Shown piece after piece: positions 1 through 12,086 of a DNA stretch of 64,000 nt. A program made the position numbers and the translations under genes. This stretch comes from Cyanoderma ruficeps (lineage: Eukaryota; Chordata; Aves; Passeriformes; Timaliidae). The stretch is taken from the NCBI GenBank assembly GCA_008694505.1, contig VZDJ01007747.1, positions 13,477,287-13,541,286 of the forward strand. Direction: 5' to 3'. Position 1 is the first letter of the stretch. Every line of letters starts with the position of its first letter. Below the pieces are notes generated by a model. That model was not told where the DNA came from. It saw nothing but the letters and a program-made list of their open reading frames with translations, and ran no database searches.

Positions 1-239
1 TTAATTGGTGCATTGGCCAGGAAACCTGGGATTGACAAACCAAAACCACAATACTTGCTTATTTCTTCAGGAGAAAAAAGGATAAAGAAGCCACAAAGAA
101 GGTGAGGCATGAGACCAAAGAAGCATGGGACCAAAACCTCACAAGTGTTTGGCTGAAGAATACTTTCTGAACTCATGTAAATGAAATATAATTGGGAAGG
201 CAATGCAACACTTCAAAAGTTTTACATGATTTCGGCTGA

Positions 240-765
240 CAGCTGTAAAGCCCCAAACTCTCCTGGCAAGTTTCTCGAAATGGGCTTAGGTACTCTGATT
301 CCCTGAGGCGGGCGAACAAGGGAGAACATGGTGAAGTTCTCAGGTTAAACAAACTTTTATTAGAAAGTATTAAAAATAGCAAGTACAGGATAAGGTACTT
401 GGCAATTTTTAAAGCAACATTCAATTAAAATAAAGAATTTCAAAAAATCCACTTAGCAAATTCTAACCCACACAACATTAAGCCACCCAGATTCTGAGAA
501 AGATTGGGAGATGGGGAGAGGGTGAGGGCAGAGAGGTGGACAGAGAGTGAGAAATATTAGCTGCTTGAATTCCATCATGATCTCAACTGCTACAGAATCC
601 ATGTGGTCTGTGACACTCCCTTTCAGGTATGCTTCTGATGTGCCAGTGGCATAATGCCACTCTGGGGCTGGGCTAGAGGCTTCAGGGGGGCAGGTGTGAA
701 GCAGTGCACCATTCCACTCACGCAGGACTTGTCCTGCTCTCCTCCAAAAATACACACTTTACCTG
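240..765 (-). mobile_element. Possible antisense LTR-like segment
   Basis: Read on the minus strand, this stretch has a long pyrimidine-rich run (about 560 down to 500), then an AATAAA poly(A) signal (plus-strand TTTATT at 356-361), then a GT/C-rich stretch. That order resembles an LTR U3-R-U5 or a retroposed 3' end. I see no clear TG...CA termini, target-site duplication or second copy, and I cannot name a family. Two chance frames of 83 and 100 codons on the minus strand lie here; neither resembles a known protein. Low confidence. Confidence 0.33.
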
Positions 766-2727
766 GTGTGAGCCAGTAATCCTTTTCTCCAGTCTTTAAC
801 AATGGTCTTTAAAATTAGGAATTAAAATTTTGTGAGCTTTTCAAGGAAGAAGAGTGGTTATGGCCTTTCTGAGTGAGTATATAGAGTTCACTGAATTTTT
901 TTACCTGCATTTTAAAAACAGGCAAGATCCTGCAGGAACTCAGTTAAAATCTCATTTGAGTGATTTTTCTTTTTAAAGACTTGGACACCGATAATTATAT
1001 CTCTGATCAGTAAATATTTTAAATCAAAAAGACAAGCATGTCCACATCAGACTAGAAGTTTACATGGCCCCTAATATTATGTTGGCCATTGGGTGATGTG
1101 TAGGGAAAAGTAAAGCAGAAGAAGCATATAATGATATTTCCCCAGAATATTTTCTCAGCCTACCACAATTCACATTTTGGTGATTCTGAACACGTCATTG
1201 CTATTTTTTTAATCTTGATAGATTCCTCTTTGATGATTTTAAACTCTGTAGATGGCTAGCATGCAGATGAAACTGTTTTACAATTTTAATCACATTTTGT
1301 CTGAAGAACTCCCTCCTGTTGTTTATTTTGAATTTATCCCTTGCTAATTGCGTTTAGTGCCACTTAGTTCAATGAAGTCAATGAACACTTCATTCCAGTT
1401 CTGTTTCCCCACAGCTTTCATGAGTTTCTAGGTTTCTAACAGGCCCACCTATGAATCCTCTTTTTCTCCATATTAAAGAATCTCATTCTATTTATTCAGT
1501 CCCCAAAGGTAGCTCTCTGCATTTGATAATGTTTATCTTTTCCTGTTCCTTTTCCTTTATTTTTCTTATTATTATTTCTGCTTCACGTTTCAATACATCA
1601 AACATTAGTCAAGCTTCAGCTATGAATTTATTTAGTGACATAATCATGTTTCCTATTCTGCTATTTCCTTCAGTCCTCAATATTACAATAAAGTTTTGGC
1701 TACTATTAAAAAATTCCAGTTCTTTACTGGCAGATTATTCTGTGGGGTATGAGTAAAAGAGTTAAAGCATATGTTATTAATAAACTATTTATTTTAAATA
1801 CACTATAAATCTAATTAAAGCTTTGAATTGCATATCATTCTTGCGTCATGAAGCAAGTATGTAATATTTTCTCACTTTTCTAATATTGCTCCTCTCTGTA
1901 TTTTAATCAATCTCAAAGCAACACAGGTCAAAATTTAGATAAAAGAAATCACAAGAGTATGTTGCCTCTTTTTAACACTACATTTCTTACTTAAAAATCA
2001 AAAGTAAATAATTGAATATATTAATATATTGAATATACATAATTATCTTGACAGTGTTACGTTAAAATTTTGCATTGTGATTATTAAATAATGTTAATAG
2101 ATTTCCTAAATACAAAACTAATTTCTTCTCACTAAAATTATTTTCAGATGTAAATGTTTAGAAGACACACAAAATCATTATTTATTCAAGATACTTAGTA
2201 AAAGCAGTCAAAAAATTTTTTAAAAGGCTTTAAATTTTCAAAGTAATTTAATTGCTGCAAAAAGAAGTTACAGTCTGTTTTATTTTATATGACAGTTATC
2301 ACACCTTAACTTAAAACTGTTGGTTTATTCCCAAGAGCAGTCTTTGCAAAGAAGGCCAGAAGAAAATCCCACACAGAGAATAAACCACAGGCAAAATGTT
2401 TAATCCGATACTGCTGGCTTCATTGTTAATTACCTCTCAAGGGGCTCGGATGTCAATAGATAGTGATCTGGTATCTTGGAGTCTTTGCTGTTAAATGCAT
2501 GATCAATACTAAATAGAATTTTAACTGCTCATGATTTAATTAGGAGTGGTTCTTTTTATCCTGTATACAGTACCAGAATCTCACTCAATAAAGTACAAAG
2601 GAAGATTTCCATGATGGTTGTATATTCACTGCATTCTGGGACTATGCAAAGAAATTGGGAAAGAAGATTGCGCTGCTAAGAATTTGCAATTAGCCTGTAA
2701 CATGGCAGGAGTCAATCTTCTTCTGTA
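766..2727. other. AT-rich non-coding sequence
   Basis: No gene or recognisable transposon seen. A 101-codon plus-strand frame at 1451-1756 has AT-rich hydrophobic composition (Phe, Ile, Leu, Ser) and no recognisable family, so I treat it as chance. The part at 2400-2560 has homeobox-type TAATTA/TAATTAGG cores and is discussed as a possible conserved element. Confidence 0.6.
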
Positions 2728-3130
2728 AGTCATATGAGGAGTGGCTGAGGGAGCTGGGGTTGTTTAGGCTGCAGAAAAGGAGCTTGTGGGAAACCTTGTC
2801 ACTCTCTACAACTGCCTGAAAGGACGGTGAAGCAGGGTGGGGGTCGGCATCTTCTCCTAGCCCACCAGAAACAGGACAAAGGGAAATGGCCTCAAGCTGT
2901 GTCAGGGGAGGTTCAGGTTGGACATGAGGAAGAATTTCTTCATGGAAAGGGTTGATAAGGATTGGAACAGACTTCCCAGGTAAGTCGTGAAGTCACCACC
3001 CCTGGAGGTGTTCAAGAAACAGCAGGATGTGGCACTTAGTGTTCTGGTATAGTTGACAAGGTGGTGATCAAAGATTGTATTTTATCTCAGAGTTCTTTTC
3101 CAACCTAAATGACTCTGCACTCAATTCTCT
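2728..3130 (+). mobile_element. CR1 LINE, 3' end fragment
   Basis: This is a 5'-truncated CR1 non-LTR retrotransposon. It matches the end of CR1 ORF2 (the stretch encoding a YEEWLRELGLFRLQKRSL-like segment) and the 3' UTR, with the familiar 'caggggaggttcaggttgga' and 'tcttttccaacctaaatgac' blocks. The terminal octamer repeats are decayed around 3110-3130. No open frame remains, so it is a dead copy. Truncation at the 5' side is normal for CR1, whose reverse transcription starts at the 3' end. Confidence 0.88.
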
Positions 3131-3599
3131 GAGTTTCCCTTCACTATAAATTAATCCAGATTATTGCAAGTACAGAATACTGAAAACTACATTTTTATAT
3201 CCTTAATACTTTGCAGCTCCAAAAAAGAAAATTCAAATTTTAAATTAAGGAAATGGTTTTTAAATGGAGGTTACGTGTCTTTTCAATTGGAAATAACTGA
3301 TCTCTTGAATATTCCTTGAATATGCCACATTCAAATGGGAACTGGAAAATAAAATCATATTACTAGTTGTGGAAGATCAGATTTTTTGCCAGATTCTATG
3401 CAAATACATCTAAACAAGATATCTTGTTCATCCTGTCATATGACTTAGATAAATAGCCTGTTTCTGCAGAGGGCAAATGTTGCAAATAATTTAAAAAGAA
3501 GCATACAAGAGTTACCAAAGAAAATGCAGTTATCCCTTCAGAAAATTGGTTAAGGGAACATATACTACCAAAGAGAAATCATTGAACTGTGGGACCAGA

Positions 3600-4145
3600 G
3601 AAAACAGAAATAAGTGTATGAAAAATATGAAAGCAAAAATATATGATAAAAGGCTAAATGCTAGAATACAAAGGTAATGCAGTTAATGATGGAAGAAGAT
3701 AGAAGAGGTCAATATATACTTCCATTCTTTACTCAGAAGGAAACAGCATGATGAATCCTCTTATCACGCAAGGAAGATAAAGTACTTTCCAATCCATTAG
3801 TGAGCAAAGAGGCATAAAACAATATCTACATGTTGTAAACATTTAATGATGATATACATTTTTAATAAATTTTGGAATACAATGGAATTTCCTGCAGATT
3901 GAAGACTGATATAACCACTTAAAAAATAAGGGAAGTGACCCTCGTAACTGCAGGCTGCTTGTCTTCCATCAAGTCTGAGGTAAAACGATGAAAAAAGGAA
4001 TTGAGATTCAGTTAACTAAGATTTAAGAACAGAAACCTACTTAATGTTCTTGAACAGTTTTTTTCAAATAGCTGAAACAAAAAAAGCTTGAGAACTTCGG
4101 ATTGACAAACCTTAAAACTCACTGACAATTATCTCAATTGATTGA
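3600..4145 (+). mobile_element. Old CR1-clade/L3-like LINE relic
   Basis: Weak but ordered similarity to the reverse-transcriptase part of old reptile/bird LINEs. A block near 3840-3900 corresponds to the 'leave the donor, ATGATG...TGGAA...GGAA.TTCC' region, and 3930-3990 to the 'GTGACCC..GTAACTGCAGGC...' block (GDPSNYRPV-like protein region). The frame is destroyed by stops and indels. It lies directly upstream of a better preserved CR1, which suggests that the younger copy landed in or next to it. Borders are approximate, and the identification rests on my memory of the family consensus. Confidence 0.5.
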
Positions 4146-4184
4146 TATGCTAATTTTTTAAAAAATCTAAATATTTATAAGTTA

Positions 4185-5505
4185 AAATAAACAATGCAAA
4201 CTAGCCAGGAAAACACCAGGGAAATATCAGGGAAATATTTCATAGGAATTAAGGGGTCTTTCTCTGAGGAGGCAATAAGGCTGACAGCCCAGCTGAAGTG
4301 AAGTAGAAGCCTGAGATACTCAACATTTGCCTCTGTCTTCAGTGGCAACTTCTCTTTCCACACCTCTTGATTGGATGGACAGCAGGACAGCAGGGACCAG
4401 GGTGAGAAAAATGCTTCCCACTGTGTATAAAGATCAGGTTCCTGACCACCTGAGGAACCTGAATGTATGGAAGTCTGTGGAACCCAATGGGATGCACCGC
4501 AGAGTCCTGAGCGAACTGGATGATGTTGTTGTCAAGCCAGTCTCCACGGTATTTTAAAAGTCATGGCAGTCAGGTGAAGTCCTAGGTGACTGGAAAAGCT
4601 ACCCACACACTTAAAGGGTAGAAAGAATGAAAAAACATCTCTGGGAACTACCAGCCTGTCAGCCTCACCTCTGTTCTCGGGAAGATCATGGAACAGATTC
4701 TCCTAGAAGCTATGCTAAGGCACATGGAGGACAGGGAGGATATTCTAGACAGACAGCATGGCTTCACCAAGGGCAAGTTCTGCATAAGTAACCCAGTGGC
4801 CTTCTATTATGAGATGACTTCACTGATCCAGACTTCCAGAAAATCTTTGACAAGGTCCCTCACAACATACCTCTCTAAATGGGAGAGACATGGCTGAACC
4901 ACTCAGTGGATAAGGAATTGCTTGAATTGTTGCCTCCGTGGGGTAGTGATGACCAGCTGAGTCACAACAAACATTAATGGCAAGTGGTGACCTTCAGGAG
5001 TCTGTACTGGGACCAGTGTTATTTAATAATATCTTCATTAATGACACAGACAAATGGATTGAGTTCACCCTGAGCAAATTAACTGATGATACCAAGCTGA
5101 GTGGTGCTGTTGACACTCTAAAGGGTGGGAAAGGGACCTGGAAAAGCTCTCAGTGGGTTTAACAAGACCAAGTGCAAGGTTCCGCACCTGGGTTGGGGCA
5201 ACCCCTGGTATTAACACAGACTGGGGCTTGAACTGATCAAGAGCAGCCCTGCCCAGAGGTGTGCTGGTGGAAGGGCGGCTGAACATGACCTGGCAGTGAG
5301 CACTTGCAGCCCAGAAAACCAATGGCATCCTGGACTGCATCAAAGTGTGTCCAACATGGCAAGGGAGATGATTGCCTCATTCTTTTCGGTTCTTATGGGA
5401 CCCTACCTGGAGAACTGCATCCAGCTTTGGGTTCCTCAGAACAGGAAGGGCAGAGACCTGTTGGAGCATGTCCAGAGAAGAGTCACAAAAATGTTGTGAG
5501 TAAAG
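4185..5505 (+). mobile_element. CR1 LINE, ORF2 relic with internal deletions
   Basis: A dead CR1 copy covering much of ORF2. It starts with the pre-endonuclease segment at about 4190-4300, then jumps near 4300 to the region just before the reverse transcriptase ('gcctctgtcttcagtggcaa'), so an internal deletion has removed most of the endonuclease. Reverse-transcriptase blocks follow in order: NGMHRRVLSELDDV (about 4490), the [15 protein letters not shown] and QHGFTKGK blocks (4688-4790), [15 protein letters not shown] (about 5000-5050) and [16 protein letters not shown] (about 5075). The catalytic box, FADD in intact CR1, reads LTDD here. Frames are broken many times. The copy stops at about 5505 in the C-terminal region without the 3' UTR, which is unusual because CR1 copies normally keep their 3' ends. 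Confidence 0.9.
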
Positions 5506-6604
5506 CACCACAACGTTTGTTTTTTTTTAATTGAACAAAGAACTTAGTTGTAAGAATCTAATTTTTAGGTTTGCAGGTTGCTCTTAAGCTTTTAAGATTT
5601 CAAAAATTGTATTTCACACCTGTATTTTCCTTTATAGATTTTATTTTTCTAATTTTCTTCTTGAAAGTATTTGACACCTAATACTGGTTGAAACATCATA
5701 TCTTTTAGAGATCTAAGTAGCTTTGTTTGTCCTGCAAGAAGCAAGCATTACACCAGAATGACAAATTATTTCATTCCATACAAACATACCCTGATCTTGA
5801 AGAATATGTCTGTCATGTCCAAGTAGTAACTGTCCCTTAGTACTTGCAAAGTAGAATTTCCAGCCATTATGCCTCATCAGCACTTTCCCAGGTTTAGCAA
5901 ATAAATTCAGATACAGAAATTTCTCAAATAATGTTCCCCATAATAAAAACCTTTTCCCACTAATTTTATGTAAATACATAAATTTACATTTTATGTAAAT
6001 ACATGTCACATATAAATTTTTGCATTGAAGAAAATATATATTTCTGTTTGTATTTTATTTTAATTTTTTTACTGTTTCTTGTACTCCTTCTAGTTTTAAC
6101 ATAACCATGTCAACTGACGATATCTAAAGTCAAGGAATGAGCATCACATTAACAGTTTAGTAATATGTCATTCAAGACAGCATTTCAGAAATGTATATTT
6201 TGGATCAGGTATGAATAGTTCGAGTTTGCATTATCTTAATCTTATAGCAAGATCTAAAAAGGAAAATTGACCATGACAGGAGTGACCAGAAAGAGAAGCT
6301 GGAAATAAAGCCAAGTATTTTTATCATCATTTTTAATTAAGAAATATAACAACCTCTCAGACTAATTGGGGAATTTCTTCCTCTTTTTTACATTGAAACA
6401 GAGTTTTTGTTTAGATAAATACATTCTGTGCTTTTTTCAGATGCACCCTATCAATAAACGTACAGACACAAGGATTACTATGACATTTAGGTCCTTATAA
6501 ACACAAGAGAGCTGACAAAACACCTAGAAACCTCTCCTTATATTATGATTTTTAATGGGATATACACGTCTGATTAAATAGGTATAAACATAGGAAATGT
6601 GGAA
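5506..6604. other. AT-rich non-coding sequence
   Basis: No gene seen. A 98-codon minus-strand frame at 5713-6009 is not a recognised protein. A 16-bp block is repeated directly with 25-bp spacing at 5964-5979 and 5989-6004. The interval ends at the assembly gap. Confidence 0.6.
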
Positions 6605-6661
6605 NNNNNNNNNNNNNNNNNNNNNNNNNNNNNNNNNNNNNNNNNNNNNNNNNNNNNNNNN
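6605..6661. other. Assembly gap (57 N)
   Basis: A run of 57 unknown bases, directly followed by an AAAG microsatellite. Open frames that read through it are artefacts. Confidence 0.99.
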
Positions 6662-6682
6662 AAGAAAGAAAGAAAGAAAGAA
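6662..6682. repeat. (AAAG)n microsatellite at gap edge
   Basis: About five AAAG units directly after the gap. The true array is probably longer and extends into the unresolved bases. Confidence 0.95.
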
Positions 6683-7267
6683 TCATGTATCATTTTTCTG
6701 TACCATTTTGATACATACAGAAAAATATGCAGACCTTTAAAAGGAGTACTGAATTTCTTGACACCTTGCACAAATGGGAGATAGAAAAATCACAGCATAC
6801 TGTTTTTCTGCTACTCATCCTTTTACAGTTAGGAGACAATTACTTCTGTAGTACAAGCGATTTTAAATACCAGTGTCAGAATCAGATAAGTCACTTAAGA
6901 TGCTTTTTCAATTAACTGTAATGGCAGTCTCAGATAATTCACTATCTGCAGAGGTCAAAAGAGAATTAAGAGGAACCCTACCCACTCTGTCTTCCTGAGG
7001 TAGCCATTAGTGCTCCCTTACAAGAGTACAGGGATGTACTGCCTGCTAGATATATACCTCACTCTTTAATTCTACTTACTGAAGTTATTTTTATTGGAGG
7101 CTATTGAACATTTTACAGAAAACAGCTGATCTAATTCTATTGAGACTTTTCAGAAGACTGTGTTACTCACTCCATCGGTCACATTCCCTAAGGAGCTGAA
7201 ACACTATCAGCAAGGACTGAGCTCCACTTTGGTGGTTCTTGAGCACTGGACACTATATGATGTCCTA
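6683..7267. other. Unassigned non-coding sequence
   Basis: No gene or clear repeat seen between the microsatellite and the CR1 scrap. Confidence 0.55.
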
Positions 7268-7385
7268 CATCAACAAAAGCATGGCCAGCAGGTCTGCTCC
7301 TCCACTCTGCTCTGGTGTGACCCTACCTAGAGTGCTGCATCAAGCAGTAGAGTAATGCTTAGCACCCAAGGATCCTAGGTGGCAC
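7268..7385 (+). mobile_element. CR1 LINE scrap (ORF2 C-terminal region)
   Basis: Matches the CR1 block 'aaaagcatggccagcaggtc', then 'ctctgctctggtgtgaccct' and a stretch equivalent to 'R/HLEYCIQ'. Only about 120 bp is present and neither the 3' UTR nor the octamer tail is visible. It overlaps in consensus coordinates with the CR1 at 4185-5505, so it is a separate insertion rather than its continuation. Confidence 0.78.
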
Positions 7386-9689
7386 CACCTATTTCAAAAT
7401 GGGAGAGGGAATTCCATCCTTCCAGCATACCTCTACAGAGTTGTCATGTACCTTCATTCTAATTTGTTGAGGATCTGTGTGACCACTGCCTACAAATTCT
7501 GTATTAAAGAAAAAAATCCACCAAAGCTTTTGCCAAAGCCAAAAAACCCACCTAAATGTTCATTAGTGTATTATGAATGCTAGCAAATAACTTAAAATTT
7601 TAATGAAATCACTAGTATTGTAGACTTTTCAGAGAGAGAAAATTTTTGAATCACAGAGAACAATAAAATTTTCACTTCATTGATTACAATATCAGGGAAT
7701 GGAGAAAAATAATGAATAAGAAAAATACGTGTAATGCAATAATCTCTTAATATATAAACACGATATTTCTCACCAGGTCCTGGTATTTATCAATTTTCAG
7801 TAAAACTTGACTGTTATTTATAAAAGAATAATTTGTTAGTATGAAAATTTTGAGAGGACCTTGAGCCTGGAAATCATCATTATTGCTGCAAAATTATGAT
7901 ATCTGCTTACAGAAGGTCACACCTGACCACTTTCCTTGCAGATATATGAGCTGCCTGCTAGAAAAATTATTCCTGTTAAGGAAATGACATTGCATTCATG
8001 TTAACAGCCTGCCCTCTGGGCCACTCTTACCAGATCAATCACCTGGACAATTTTAAACAAAGTCAAAAGTTTGCAGTTAGTCAAAGCAGTCTAATCACAT
8101 GGTTATTTGTAGTTTTGGAAAAATTGTATTAACATTTGCAGTTCCGATTGCTCAGGTATTCAATTAATTCCCAATTCTGGATAAATGGATACTGAAATAC
8201 ACATACTTTCTAATATTAACACCTTTCTCCAATGATTTTAACTTTTTAGTACTCCAGAGAGGGAATACTAGAAGGAAATGCAACAAATCAAAATCCCGTG
8301 TTCTTCTCTGGAAGGAGTTTGCTGCAAACTATTATCAAGGTGGCCTCTACTTTCTCTTTGCAGGAGGAATACAGCATTTATGACAGTGATATCTTCCTTC
8401 TCACTCTTGAAGTCACTGTCTCTCTGTCACACTCTGTCACTCTAACACAGCTAGCATAGTTGCTTTGACTTCATTACTTGATAATGCCATGTTGCATCTT
8501 AATTTTTTTACATGTGATGTTTTACATTTGCTTCCTGTCTTCATTATTAAAAAAGAGGATAATCCCTCCTTCTCTGACTTCTCTACCTTCAAAAAAAAAA
8601 AAAAAATCCCCAAAACCTGAAAAACAAAACAGTGTCCGAAGCTGCATTTCTTAATGACACAATACTGATCATTTTCAGTTGCATATATCAATGGAGCCTC
8701 TGACACCGCGCCATGCTTGCGTTTCCAATTAATGCTATAATTTCACATTTGTCGTTTTGGAGATATGTCCCCTACTTACAGTCCCCTGTGTTTCTTCAAC
8801 AGCTTTTAAACTGTAATTTCATAACAGCAAAAGTAAATTTTTTTTATTAGCACAGCAAGGAAAACAAACACATATAGAGAAGCTTACAGTGCTCTGATAA
8901 ACATTTCGTATCAAATTTGGTATTATGTTATCTCTTATATTATCAAAACTGCTTAACACCAGTAATTATGGCTATATATATATATAATATTTCTGACTCT
9001 TCGTCTAATAATGTGCAGATCATAAGATTCAAGATGTTATAAATGTTTCTTAAATTTCATAGTTGAAAAGAAGATGCATCTAGTAGGGCACTGACTACAG
9101 TAATAAAAAAGATTGTACAAGATTCATAGATACATATGCTTTTCTGGCAACCATCTGGAATCAACATACTGAAATAAATCACATTTTCCTTGGTGGAGTA
9201 ATTATAAGCAGATTATAAAGGCTGACAAAACTTTATTGAATGAAACAGTTGCAATGAAATGAACAAAATGTTAGTTGCATGTAGGAGATAACATTCACTG
9301 CAACATTTTAAAAGTAAACATAATTTGAATTGACAAAGACTCGTGAACCAGAAAGAATTGCATTACTAATAATTTAAAATCATACAATATAGTGGTTTTT
9401 GCAAAAGGAATACAATTATGTTTGGTAAAATGAGACAGTTTTAAAGAGAAGTCCAGAACAGAGCAAAGTCCTGGAAGGAAAGTCATGAAAATGCATGTTA
9501 GAGACAAAAAGAATGCACCAATGAAAGGTAAAACTTTCTGATTTGGTACATTTTATTATTGAAAGTTTGGAAAACAGCTTCTATGTATCAGATCAGAAAA
9601 ATCTGTTTGTAACCTTATGAGAAGACAGTCAGAACTATGTTTAGATCCCTGTTTCTTCTGTGGGAAGAGGAAAAATAAAGAAAGAGAAT
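7386..9689. other. AT-rich non-coding sequence
   Basis: No gene found. There is a poly(A) run near 8590-8607 and a short TA run near 8974-8988. The part at 7920-8110 is less AT-biased than its surroundings and could be a conserved element, but I have no comparison to test this. Confidence 0.55.
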
Positions 9690-9853
9690 GAAAGGAGAAA
9701 GAAGAAAGAGAAAAAAAGAAAAAGAAAAAGAAAAAGAAAAAGAAAGAAAAAGAAAAAGAAAAAGAAAAAGAAAAAGAAAAAGAAAAAGAAAAAGAAAAAG
9801 AGAAAAAGGAAAAAGAAAAAGAAAAAAAGAAAAGAAAAGAAAAGAAAAAAAGA
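9690..9853 (+). repeat. 164-bp pure purine tract, (GAAAAA)n core
   Basis: Every base from 9690 to 9853 is A or G. The core (about 9709-9838) is a GAAAAA hexamer array with a few GAAA and GAAAAAA variants, and the right end changes to GAAAA. The long Lys/Glu/Arg frames on this strand and the Phe-rich frame on the other are translations of the array, not genes. Confidence 0.97.
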
Positions 9854-11559
9854 CATTTTTATTGAGGCTTGCCTTGAAGGTTAAATGATTTTATCAGAGC
9901 AAAATTATGTTAAGACCCAACTAAAATAGAGATGAAGTAGGTACTGGAAGAAAGAAATACATGCAGCAAGATTATTGCTGATGTTTATATGACTGTTTAT
10001 ATACTAACAAAACAATAAGTGCTTTGTAATAAGTGCCAATGCATCTTTAAAAAGTACATTTTGAATTATGCTAAAAATGTGATTTTTCCATTAAATTCAA
10101 AAGACCTCGGTTCTTAATGCCATTCATGATATTTGATGAAAATGAGTCATAATGCACAGACTATTTTTGAAATATAGTTATGAAGTAACCTCATTATAAC
10201 TGTAGGAAAAAAAGAACTACTAGTTAATTAGATAAGAAAGGGTAGAAATCTAAAGTGGAAGCTATGGAGAACTTAATGAGCTTAAGCTATTTGGGAATTC
10301 CATTGCAACTGAAGTGGAAATTTGCTGAATATCTTCCACTTAAACAAACATGATGAGGAAGCAGAAGTCAAAATATGATAGGTCAACCTGGCTATGGAAA
10401 AGTGATGCTTATTATGGCAGCTAGCATAATTTTTCTTTACCTATTCTCAAAATTTTCTTGAAATATCTGTTATTAGTACTCCATTTGCCATAAAACTATA
10501 CATGCCGGCTTCCCAAGATTGTGGCAGACTGCTGATCTTTCAAAATTTTCCTTCAGCTCTATTTCTTAAGATCTAATTATGACTTGTATCTATTTAATTA
10601 GTTTCCATTTTTATTACAAATGAAATATCCACTTGAGCTAATTTGTTCCACTCTTAATATATTATCCAGTCCATGATATCACAACTTAACTGCCACTTCT
10701 TACTAATCAAAAGCCTAAAAACAAAAATTCAGACTTCAGAGAAATATCCTGTTTCATTTCATTTCATCTGCAATTGTCAGTAAAAAAAGATTAAAACTTT
10801 TCTGGATAATGGTCTTATGTTTCACTACGAACAGTTCAATTCACTTAGCTAAAAGAAACTTCTTAGAAATACAGTGTATTGCAAATGTTCAGAGTTAGTA
10901 GAACTTCATAGTCTAAACATATTAACAATATTTATGCCAATAGATATGCAGTCTTACATTTTTCAGTACAGACTGTTTTGTTGGCAAAACTTTCATAGTG
11001 TTTCAAACACTGCTGTTATTTAGAAAACACTTCTTCTGTTTGAAAGTACATGCAAAGGCAGCTGTCAGTATCCTCCACATGTTTTAGTTGGAAATAACAC
11101 TTCCTAACTGCAGTTGGTTTTGAAAAATACTCATAATAAAAACTTGTATTACTTTTAATGGTCTGTGTGTCTGGTTTAACAGTCTGCCAGGCTCTTAATT
11201 TTTCAAGATATAAGTAGATTCACTTTTCCTCCTAGCTAGAATTCTTGCATTTTGGTTGTTTTTTCCTGGGATCGCAGTGAAAGAAATTCTTAGAAATAGG
11301 CTGCATGCTGGAACAGTATCTACCTTTCTAAGAGTGTATTTCATCCAGTATTGAAAAATAATAAATTGCCAGAAGTCAAAGAGTGATGCTCTAAAAAAAA
11401 AACCCCTAAACAAAGTTATAGTATGAATATTTTTGTCAAGTTACAGCCATACCTTTAAAGTTAAAACATATCTTGTTCACACTAAAAAACAAGACACCTG
11501 TTACTGAATGTAGCACAAGCAACTAGCCGCTGTCACACTTGACAAGTAAGTTAAGCCTG
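9854..11559. other. AT-rich non-coding sequence
   Basis: No gene, RNA or transposon recognised. The frames in this part are 72 codons or shorter and match nothing I know. Confidence 0.55.
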
Positions 11560-11991
11560 TGTCCTGGTTCTGCCCAAGACAGGCTAAATTTCTGCTGTAG
11601 CTGGGAGGGGCATGTCTAGGACCTGGAGATTGTTCTACTATAGCACTTCACACCATTGTCAGGGCCAGGGGGAAGGGACTCCCTTCCAGGGAGAAACAGT
11701 TCTTTTCAGGGAAAGTACATGTGGTGGAGGAGGCAGTGGGCTGTTGGTAATTCCTGGAGAATTTCATGCTAATTGTTACTTTCTTGTATGGTTGCTGTTA
11801 CTGTTCATTTTCTTACCCCATTGCTCCTTCCAGGAAATTATTCTTATCTCAACCTTTTATGTCTTCCATTCTCCTCTCCAGCCCTCTCAGAGGGAAGGGA
11901 AAGGGGAAAGAGGGAGAGCAAGTGACCTGCACATGATTTGAAGAGTCAGTGGGGGCACTGAATTCTGGAGCAGCTTTCCTAAACCATGACA
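11560..11991 (+). mobile_element. Solo LTR, avian ERV (TGTCCTGG...CCATGACA)
   Basis: The segment starts TGTCCTGGTTCTG and ends CCTAAACCATGACA, so it has TG...CA ends within a short imperfect inverted repeat (10 of 13 bases). This is typical of a common bird LTR group that begins TGTCCTGGTTT and ends AAACCACGACA. Orientation is plus because the 'ttatctcaacc' block (about 11844-11855), which in that group follows the poly(A) region, lies in the right half. No internal region or partner LTR flanks it. The 5-bp flanks (gcctg and cccac) do not match, so either a border is off or the target duplication has decayed. A 109-codon frame at 11612-11941 is incidental. Confidence 0.72.
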
Positions 11992-12086
11992 CCCACTTCA
12001 GTGTACAATTTATAAAGTAATAGAAATAAGCAGACCACATCAAAATGGAGGAGGCATCATTAAACAGTATATTTTAAAAGTATGGA

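Noticed and set aside
8355..8459. Possible terminal exon after an acceptor-like 'ctttctctttgcag'
   Set aside because: The frame after the AG is open for about 31 codons, but there is no partner exon, no recognisable protein and no poly(A) signal context. Such acceptor-like sites are common.
9641..9888. Lys/Glu-rich and Phe-rich frames
   Set aside because: Translations of the GAAAAA array on the two strands.
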